DNA of 58,179 bases from Muribaculaceae bacterium (GTDB lineage: Bacteria; Bacteroidota; Bacteroidia; Bacteroidales; Muribaculaceae), in the NCBI GenBank assembly GCA_017964485.1, contig JAGCRW010000040.1, forward strand, positions 1-58,179, written 5' to 3'. Made by a program: the position numbers and the translations under genes. Of the stretch, positions 8,333 through 16,900 are shown in pieces; position 1 is the first letter of the stretch, and every line of letters starts with the position of its first letter. The notes under the pieces were generated by a model, which searched no databases, was not told the DNA's origin, and saw nothing but the letters and a program-made list of their open reading frames with translations.

Positions 8333-9655
8333 CTATTTGTTTAGAGTGAACGATATTTTCTGCTTCTTGTGCAGGAAGAAGATGATTGCCGCCTCGATGA
8401 TGTAGGCTATGAGATAGCTGTACCAGATGGCGCTGGGAGCATATTTTGAGATAACCCACAGCACTGGAATCACCGTGAGCGACAAGGCAAAGGAGATGAA
8501 AAGCGCCATGCGGTGGTGGCTGTAAAGCTTGTAGATAATCATCAGCACATAGATGTAGCAGAAGGGGATAAAGCTCAATGCGAAGACACGCAGGGCATGG
8601 CTGCTCTGGGCGAGCATTTCGGGCTCGTCGCACCCAAAGAGCCTTGCGATGCCTTGTGGCCATATCCACACAAAGACGCAGGTGACAACCATCGCCACAG
8701 TGATGAACCGCAGACCTTTATCGATGACAGTTTTCACGCCACTCGCATTGCCTTTGCCCACTTGAATAGCACCCAGCGACTGCAGCGTTTGGCACGTACC
8801 CGAGAGGAAGAGGTTATAGACTTGCAGCAGATTCATGCACAGCGCGAAGACAAAGATTCCTGTGCGGCCAGTGGTGGAGAGCACGATTTTGTTGGCGCTG
8901 AACAGCAGTAGTGTGAGGCAGATTGATGCCAACGCCAAAGGAGCGCCCTGCGAGACGATGCGACGCCACGAGGCGAGCAGACCGCCACTGCCAAACTGCA
9001 AACGCAGCCGCCTGTTCTCAGGCTTGCGCCAATGGCTGAGCAGGATAGCGATTCCCACAAGATGCCCTACTATAGTGGCGGCACTCGAACCGGCGATGCC
9101 CCATCCAAAAACCTGAATGAAGACTATGTCGAGCAGCAGGTTCACGGCGTTGTCGATAATCACCGCCATCGACACTAACTTAGGGCTGCCGTCAACGCCC
9201 ACCATTGTAGAGAGCCCCCACATCACGATGAACGCAGGGTTGCCGATGAGCAGAATCTGCATATAGTCCTCGGCGAGAGGCATGATTTGCTCGTTGTCGC
9301 ACAGCATGTGAGCCGTCTGCACTGGGAACAGCAAGCCGCCAAAGATAGTGAGCAGCAAGCCCAAGCCAGTGCTGAGCGTCAAAGCGCGAGTGAAGAAACG
9401 TCGTGCGTCGCCTATGTTGTTCTTGCCCAAGGCATAAGCCACAAGCATTCCCGCGCCAGCATTGATGAGCAGGTGCAAAGTGAAGATAAACTGGTTGATA
9501 GGCTTGGACAGGTTGATGGCACTCACGCCGTCTTCACTGATGAGGTTTCCCACGATAATGCCGTCAACCACATTGCCCAAGCACCCTGAGAGCGCCACCA
9601 GAATATAGGCCCACAAGTAGCCGTAGAATTGCTTGTGTATATTGTTCTCAGTCAT
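8333..9655 (-). CDS. MATE-family multidrug/metabolite efflux pump
   Basis: A 440-residue inner-membrane protein with about twelve hydrophobic segments and the MATE pattern: an N-terminal repeat with GNVVDGIIVGNLI and AINLSKPINQ, then GVDGSPKLVS and DNAVNLLLDIVFI. MATE proteins export cationic drugs and secondary metabolites using proton or sodium gradients. The longest frame begins at a TTG (9676) that overlaps the promoter element at 9674-9681, so ATG 9653-9655 is preferred. It lies 1.3 kb downstream of the NRPS on the same strand, but a plus-strand gene intervenes. A role in exporting the NRPS product is therefore a guess only. Confidence 0.9.
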   Translation of the reverse strand: MTENNIHKQFYGYLWAYILVALSGCLGNVVDGIIVGNLISEDGVSAINLSKPINQFIFTLHLLINAGAGMLVAYALGKNNIGDARRFFTRALTLSTGLGLLLTIFGGLLFPVQTAHMLCDNEQIMPLAEDYMQILLIGNPAFIVMWGLSTMVGVDGSPKLVSMAVIIDNAVNLLLDIVFIQVFGWGIAGSSAATIVGHLVGIAILLSHWRKPENRRLRLQFGSGGLLASWRRIVSQGAPLALASICLTLLLFSANKIVLSTTGRTGIFVFALCMNLLQVYNLFLSGTCQTLQSLGAIQVGKGNASGVKTVIDKGLRFITVAMVVTCVFVWIWPQGIARLFGCDEPEMLAQSSHALRVFALSFIPFCYIYVLMIIYKLYSHHRMALFISFALSLTVIPVLWVISKYAPSAIWYSYLIAYIIEAAIIFFLHKKQKISFTLNK

Positions 9656-9673
9656 TGATTCAAAGCTTTTGTG

Positions 9674-9681
9674 CAAAGTAA
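9674..9681 (-). promoter_or_regulatory. Probable -7 element for the MATE gene
   Basis: The minus strand reads TTACTTTG, one mismatch from TAnnTTTG, 18 bp before the chosen ATG. The same variant precedes the STAS-NRPS operon at 18675-18682. Confidence 0.45.
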
Positions 9682-9764
9682 CGCATTAATCTCGAGAAAA
9701 GCAAAAAATGATATCACAAAACCAAAAACCTACAACCTACAACCAATAACTGAAAACTTTTTAC

Positions 9765-9772
9765 TACCTTTG
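9765..9772 (+). promoter_or_regulatory. -7 promoter element for the dockerin-FGE gene
   Basis: TACCTTTG (TAnnTTTG), followed by a leader of about 45 nt. It is preceded by an ACCTACAACCAATAACTG-type simple repeat. Confidence 0.6.
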
Positions 9773-9825
9773 CGGTGCTGAAATTGAATAATTAGTAAAT
9801 CCAACACAATAAACCAAATTACATT

Positions 9826-10857
9826 ATGAAGAAAACATTACTTGCTCTTTTAGCGATTGTCACTTGCAGTGTGGCAGCCAATGCCAATGTGTATGGCGAC
9901 GTTAACGGTGACGGCAATGTGACTGTTGTTGATGTTACCGCAATCTACAATTACCTTCTCGACGATGACGACACCTTCCTCGCCACCAGCGACATTGACG
10001 GTGATGGTTATATCACAGTTGCCGATATAACAATCATCTACAACATCATTCTCGGCAACGAGTCTCCCGTGGAGCCTCCCGCACCAGTGACAGAATTCAC
10101 TGTAAACGGCGTTACCTTCAAAATGATACAAGTGGAGGGCGGCACTTACATGATGGGAGTCGACCAACACGTGGGCAGCGCTTATCCTCCTCACGAAGTT
10201 ACACTGAGCACCTATTGGATAGGTGAAACCGAGGTAACTCAGGAGCTTTGGGTGGCAATAATGGGCATAAACCCTAGCTATTTTAACGAATATGGCAACG
10301 CCGATCTTCATTCCAACCATGCCAGTTACGACGCAGGAATCAATCTCCAGCGACCTGTTGACTATGTAAATTATGGCGATTGTCTAGAATTTTGCGCGAC
10401 TCTAAGTCAGTTAACAGGCAAGAACTTCCGCCTTCCCACTGAGGCTGAATGGGAGTTTGCTGCTCGTGGCGGAAATCTGAGTCATGGCTATGAGTTTGCC
10501 GGCAGCGATAGTATTAATGATGTGGCCTGGTACAAAGGCACTTTACCTTCAACGGAACTCTGGACCGAAGGCTGGGGCACACAGACCGTGGCAACAAAAG
10601 CACCCAACGAACTTGGAATATATGACATGTGTGGCAACGTTGATGAATGGTGCTTTGATTGGTTCGGCACCTATAGTGCTGACGCTGCGCCACTGACCAA
10701 CCCCACAGGACCAGAGACAGGTACTCGCCGCGTTATGCGCGGTGGTAATTGTCTTACCACCAACCCAGGAATTATGAAAGTATATTATCGCAACCAGCAG
10801 AATCCCGATGCAAGAGGCAACGCACGAGGTCTGCGCATCGTAATGGAAGATGAATAA
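9826..10857 (+). CDS. Secreted protein: N-terminal dockerin-like pair plus formylglycine-generating-enzyme-type domain
   Basis: A 343-residue exported protein with a signal peptide at about residues 1-20 and then two dockerin-type calcium-binding repeats at about 22-78 (GDVNGDGNVTVVDVTAIYNY and DIDGDGYITVADITIIYNII). Residues about 90-343 form a C-type-lectin-like FGE/SUMF1 domain: GGTYMMGVDQH, IGETEVTQELW, FRLPTEAEWEFAARGG, GNVDEWCFDW, RVMRGGNC and GLRIVMED. True FGEs oxidise a sulfatase cysteine using two active-site Cys near the C-terminus. Here that stretch reads KVYYRNQQNP without a Cys pair, so the domain may be non-enzymatic (binding) or of another FGE subtype. It has its own promoter. 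It stands alone between the MATE and NRPS genes on the opposite strand. Confidence 0.85.
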   Translation: MKKTLLALLAIVTCSVAANANVYGDVNGDGNVTVVDVTAIYNYLLDDDDTFLATSDIDGDGYITVADITIIYNIILGNESPVEPPAPVTEFTVNGVTFKMIQVEGGTYMMGVDQHVGSAYPPHEVTLSTYWIGETEVTQELWVAIMGINPSYFNEYGNADLHSNHASYDAGINLQRPVDYVNYGDCLEFCATLSQLTGKNFRLPTEAEWEFAARGGNLSHGYEFAGSDSINDVAWYKGTLPSTELWTEGWGTQTVATKAPNELGIYDMCGNVDEWCFDWFGTYSADAAPLTNPTGPETGTRRVMRGGNCLTTNPGIMKVYYRNQQNPDARGNARGLRIVMEDE

Positions 10858-10862
10858 CTCTA

Positions 10863-10892
10863 AAGCGCCAAGGCGCTGATTAGTTGGCGCTT
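10863..10892. repeat. GC-rich inverted repeat downstream of the dockerin-FGE gene
   Basis: AAGCGCCAA at 10863-10871 pairs with TTGGCGCTT at 10884-10892, followed by TCGCGCCG. It lies just after the stop and may be part of a 3'-end structure. Confidence 0.5.
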
Positions 10893-10917
10893 CGCGCCGA
10901 TTAGAGATTAGAGAATA

Positions 10918-10955
10918 AGCCCGCACAGCTCAATAAAAGTTGTGCGGGCTCTATT
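10918..10955. terminator. Hairpin terminator between convergent dockerin-FGE and NRPS genes
   Basis: A 13-bp stem (AGCCCGCACAGCT / AGTTGTGCGGGCT, one G-U pair) with a 7-nt loop lies 30 bp past the NRPS stop and 60 bp past the other stop. T-rich sequence on both sides is weak, so it may act on both strands. Confidence 0.6.
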
Positions 10956-10979
10956 ATAGTCAGTAAATGTGCCTTGGCG

Positions 10980-13900
10980 TTACTCCATATCAAAGAATCC
11001 GAGGCCGCCGATTGCGGTGAGCATGCGCTCCACATAGTCCCAAGATGTTGGTGACCAGGTGAAGCCCAGGCGGTAGAGAACTTGTGTTGTGAGGTCGTTG
11101 TCGCGTGTCACGTCGGTGGTCTTCTGGCCGTGCGCCATGTCTTGGTAGGCAAGTAGACTTGCCATCTGTTTGGCCTTGGCTGGGTCGCTCTTGGCTTCAT
11201 CCATAGCACGCTCGAAGTCTTCCTGCTCCACAAACTTAATGCCCTCACCTACTGAGCTGAGGCCCATGAGCACATCGCCCAAGAACTGGGTGTGCAGGTT
11301 ATATGGATGGAACACGCAGCACTCGCGTGGCGTAGTCGACAGCATCACAATGGCATGAGCCACTTCGTTGATTGGCGAGAACTCTACACGCTTGTTGCGT
11401 ACAGCAAACGGGCACTCGCCAAGCATGTTATAGACCTTAATGCGGCCCATAAACGAGTTTGTGCCGAAGTTTGCCTGGAACTCTCCGTCGGTGCTTCGTG
11501 CGGCAAGGTTGCCCACACGCATAATCTTTGCGCTGAGCCCTCGGTTAGCGATGGCATCGAGTATAAGCCGCTCTGCCATAAACTTCGAGTAGATATACTT
11601 GTTACCCAAGAATTGGCCCATGTAGAGTCGCTGCTCGGTGAAGACATCGTCGCGGGGCTCGCCAGCCCACAGGCCACGCGTACTTGCCGTGGAAATGTGT
11701 ACCAATGTCGCTCCATTCTTCAAGCAGAAGTCTACGCAGCGTTGCGCGCCGCCAATGTTCACGTCTTCAATCTCAGTGCCCTCGCTGAAGTGCTTGACAA
11801 TAGCGGCACAGTTAAATACCGTGTCGATGTCGAGTCCCTCGCCGAAGTCGCTCGTCACGTCGCCCACAACGATGTGGAGGCGCTTGCCAAAGAGGTCTTT
11901 GAAAGCGTTGGCGAAGTAGTAGTAAAGCAGGGTGCGGAGTCGGCTCTCAGCCTTCTCAGCATCTTTTCCACGCACAAGGCAATAGATGTTCTTGGCGTCG
12001 CTGTCAATCAACTCACGCAAGATGTGAATGCCCAGATAGCCAGTGGCACCCGTGAGCAGCACGTTGCCCAACTCTCGGCGCTCGCCATTTCGGAAGGCAT
12101 CGAGAGTGTTCTGCGCCAGTACGTTGTTGATGGCAGTATAGTCATAGTCATTTACCTCATCAGGGCCATTTTCAACCGTCTCACCAGTGATGAGTCCTGC
12201 AAGTTGGCGCGGAGTGGGATTTGCGAAGACATCGCCGTAAGCCACATGCATTCCAGCCTTGTCGGCCTCGATAATCACGCGAGTTACAACCAGCGAGGTG
12301 CCGCCAAGTTCGAAGAAGTTGTCGGTAGCGCCGACCTTGTCCATTTGCAGAATATCGGCGAAGATTTCGCAGAAGGTGCGCTCGGTATCGTTGGCGGGAG
12401 CCTCATAGGCGGTCGAAATCGCCAGCTCAGGCTCTGGCAGAGCCTTCACGTCGGTCTTACCGTTGGGTGTGAGCGGCATCTTGTCGAGTTGGCGGTAGGC
12501 GGTCGGCACCATATATTGAGTGAGACTCTTCGAGATCTCGGCCTTGAGCGCGTCGGGGGCAATCTCGCGATCGGCAGTGTAATAAGCGCAGAGGTGCTCC
12601 TTGCCGCCAATCTTGCGAATCATTATCACCACCTTGTCGATGCCCTCCACACGGAGCATCACGTTCTCAATCTCGCCAAGCTCGATGCGCAAGCCGCGCA
12701 GTTTGATCTGGTGGTCGGTACGGCCAAGAATCACCACATCGCCATCGGGCAGCCACTTGGCGTAGTCACCCGATTTGTAGATGCGTGTGCCGTGGTAGTC
12801 GATAAAGCGCTCACGCGTCATATCATCGAGGTTGTTGTAGCCTCGAGCCACGCCTCGGCCGCCAATGTAGAGCTCACCCACAACGCCAACCGGCAACTCG
12901 TTGCCGTCGCTATCAACGATAAACTCCTTGACATTAAGCTGCGGCTTGCCCACAGTCACGAAATAGGCGCGAGTCAACTCCTTATTGTTAGATGCCACAG
13001 TAATCTCGGTGGGACCGTAGCAGTTGAAGATGCGCGCTTTAGTCACAGTGCGCATTTGATGCAGCAGCTGGTCGCTGAACTTCTCGCCACCTGCACGCGC
13101 AATCTTGATATTGGCGATAGCCTTTGCGAAGTCGTCGCTCGTGAGCCACGTCTGCCAGCGCGATGGCGTTCCTGACACCATATTGATGCGCTGCTCGGTG
13201 ATAAGTTGTGCCAAGTCAAGCGGGTTGTTGGCTTGCTCCTCGGTGGCGACGATTAGCGTCTTTCCGTTGAAATATGCCATACCAATGTCTTGCAGGGCGG
13301 CGTCAAACGAGATGGTCGTCACACCAAGCACACGGTCGGCATCGGTCATTACGGCGTTAGCAAACACATTAGCGGGATGTCCGTAGAGGTAGTTGCAAAT
13401 GCCCTCATGGCGCAGCATCACACCCTTGGGACGGCCTGTCGAGCCGCTTGTGTAGATAAGATAAGCGAGGTCGTCGGGAGTGATTTCAGGCTTTCGATAT
13501 TCTTGAGCATTATGTGTTCCGCATTCTTCATTCTGAATTGTGCATTGTGCATTATGCATTGTGCATTGAATCAATTCTTCCACATTTATCGCCTTCTCTG
13601 CTGGCACACTGTCCATCTTATCGGCTGTAGTGATGATATATCGTGCCTCGCTGTCCTCAAGGATGAGTTTGACGCGGTCGGCAGGATATTCGGGGTCACA
13701 GGGAATGTAGGCGGCGCCTGTCTTGAGCACGCCAAAGAGCGACAGAATCAGCCTACTGGTGCGAGGCAAGAGCAATGCCACACGGTCGCGCTCCCCTACT
13801 CCACGCGCTTGTAATGCAGCGGCGATGCGAGTGGTCACCTCATCCATATCACGGTAAGAGAACTTGCCGTCAATGGCAATCAGAGCATCGTGGTCAGGCT

Positions 13901-16900
13901 GAGTGGCGGCATAGTGACCAATGCACTCGTGGAAGAAACGGAACGGCGCGTCGCCAGTCGCAACCTGACGCAACTTGGAGAGTTCCTGCTCCTGAGCCTC
14001 ACTCACAATGGAGATGTGACGCACTTTCTCGGCAGGCTGCAGAATCATGCGCTCAACCACCGCTCCAATGCTTTGTGCGAACGCTATCGCTAGGTCTTGA
14101 GAATAGATGGCATCGTCATATTGCACTACGATGCCTCGTGTCTCTATCTTGATGTTTATCTTGAACTTTGGCACATTCAACTCAAGCAGTTCCTGCTCAA
14201 TCGCCTCGCCATTTAGAGTATACTGCGACAGCACTCCCACCTGATAAGCATAGGCTATAGCAGGGCGGAAGCCATAATCGGCAGCGATGCGCGCAAAGGG
14301 GTAATCTTCGTGGCGCAACGTCTGGTCAAATGTGTCGCAGGTTTCACGCAGGAAGTCTCCCACGCTCACGTCGTTGATAGCGATGCCAAGCGGCAGGGTG
14401 TTTACAAACATGCCCACCGTGTCGGCAATCTTGAGGTTGGAACGACCGCTGCTCACGGTGCAGAGATACACCTCGCGATTGTTGGTGTAACGCGACACCA
14501 CATAAGATGCGGCGGCAAGGAACAGATGAGCGGGTGTCACCTCCTGGCTACGGCAGAAGGCGGCAGCCTTATCGTGGTCAACAGCGCAGACCACCTCGCC
14601 AATCAAGCCCTGAACATCGCTCTTTGGCAAGTCGCCAGGAATCTCGCTGGCACCCTCGCAAGTGGCGAGCCGCTCAGCAAAGAACTGCTGCGATGCCTTG
14701 AAGGTCTCGCTCTCCTCGGCAGCCTGCTGGTCGGTAACGAAATCAAGGTAAGAATAGGTCTCCTTCTCCACGTCCTTGCCCTCAAGAGCGGCGTTGATTT
14801 GGCGAATCAGCAGGTCGGCAGAGCCACCGTCAAAGATAAGGTGATGCACGTCAAAGAGCAGATGCACACCACTTGGTGTGGTTACAACCTCAAAGCGATA
14901 TAAGGGTGCCTTCTGCAAATTGAATGGCTTCACAAAGTCGTTCTTATAAGTCGCCAACTCCTTGTCGTTCATGTGAGTGACGGGGATATTGACTGGCGCA
15001 CCATCTTCAATGGTCTGCATTATCTTGTCGCCCTCAGTGGTGAAATGCACGCCAAGTTCGGGGTGACTTTCCACCACACGTTTCACAGCCTCGGCAAGTT
15101 TCTGCGCATTAGTGCCATCGGGGTAAGAGAGCAGATATGGGATGTTGTAGATGGTTGAAGTTGGGTTCTTAAGGCACTCAAAATAGACGCCTGTCTGCGC
15201 GTATGACAGCGGCACGGCTGTCTTCGTCTCACCTTTCTCAACTGATTTTGCTGTGGTCTTCTCACCAGCCATCATTTGCTTGAGAATCTCGTTCTCAATG
15301 GTCTGCAATGTGCCTGTCTTGACGAGCGACTTGGAGTCGAGCGCCACGCCATAGCGCTTGTTGACCTGAACGGCAAGGCGTATCGAAGAAATGGATGTCA
15401 AGCCAGCATATCCGAGCGGAGTTGTGATGCCAAACTCGGTGTTGCCCACAATCTGAGCAATCATCTCGTGCAGTTCCTGCTCGAGTACATTCATTGGCAC
15501 GTTGCTTTCCTCTATTGCAGCGGCAGCCTTCTTCTCGGGCTTAGGCAACGCACGTTTGTTGACCTTCTGGTTCTGGTTAAGAGGAATGGCTTCAATCTGC
15601 ATAGTCACAGCAGGAACCATATAAGGTGGCTTCTCGTCGAGTATAAAGTTATTGAGAGCCTCGATGTCAATGGTCTCATCGCTCACGATATAGGCAGCAA
15701 TGAACTTGCCGCCACCCTCCTCGTCAAAGGCCTGCACCGTAGCGTCTTTGATGCCTGGGAATTCGCGAATTATGCCTTCCACCTCTTTCAGCTCAATGCG
15801 GAAACCGCGAATCTTCACCTGACCATCACGACGGCCCACAAACTGTATGTCGCCACTTGGAAGGTAACGCACGATGTCGCCAGTACGATAGATGCGACTG
15901 TATTTCTCACAATCGGCGAATGGATTGCTGATATAAACCTCAGCGGTCTTCTCGGGGCGATTTAGATAGCCACGGCTCACCTGAGGTCCTGACACCCAAA
16001 GTTCGCCCGCTGCGCCCACTGGCAGGCGGTGCCCCTGTGGGTCAACGATATAGAGCCGCATATTGTCAAGCGGCTTGCCAATGGGAATGTCCTTCAAGCG
16101 CTCATCCACAAGATAGGTGGTAGTGAAAATGGTGCACTCAGTGGGGCCATAGCCATTGTAGAATTTATAGCCTTCGGGGGGAGTGAGCGACGCCAATTTC
16201 TCGCCACCAGTGGAGAGGTGCATAAGCGAGTGGTTCTCAATGCCGGTGGCAAACTGATAAGCCACCTGAGTAGTCATAAACGAATGTGTGACATTGTTCT
16301 TTTCGAAGTATTCATTCAAGGCAATCAAGTCGAGGCGTATCTCCTCGGGAATGATGTGGAGCGCTGCGCCACAGGTTAGGGCTGGATACATATCCATCAT
16401 GCAAGCGTCGAAACCGTAACTTGCATAGGCTGCCACACGGTGCTCGGCAGCAAGGCTGTAGTAACGATGGTACCAGTTGCAGAAGGCAACAAGATTCTTG
16501 TGGGTAAGCTGGCAGCCTTTTGGCACGCCAGTCGAACCGCTAGTGTAGAGCATGATAAAGAGTTGGTCAGGCTCGATAGTAACATCGGGTGCTGGTGAGC
16601 TAGGCAGACGGCTAATGTCGCTGGTAAGCAGAACCTCGCCATCATATTCATTGACAAGTTGTCGCAGTTCGGCGTCGGCAATAAGCAGTTTAGCGCTCGC
16701 GTCTTTCATCATGAAATTCAGTCGCTCGGTGGGATAGCTTGGGTCGAGGGGCTGGTAGGCGCAACCTGCTTTTAGCACACCTAACGATGCTATCACCATC
16801 CATTCGCTGCGCGGAATGAGCACGCTCACCACATCTTCTTTGCCAAGACCCTTGCTGGCGATGGCTGCTGCAATGCGGTTGCTGATGTCATCAACTTGGG

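Noticed and set aside
9826-10320. Dockerin repeats considered as evidence of a cellulosome
   Set aside because: No cohesin or scaffoldin is present, and dockerin-like repeats occur in many non-cellulosomal proteins.
11292-13175. 627-residue plus-strand frame opposite the NRPS
   Set aside because: It is antisense to the A2/T2/R domains. Its long open frame follows from the codon bias of the NRPS.
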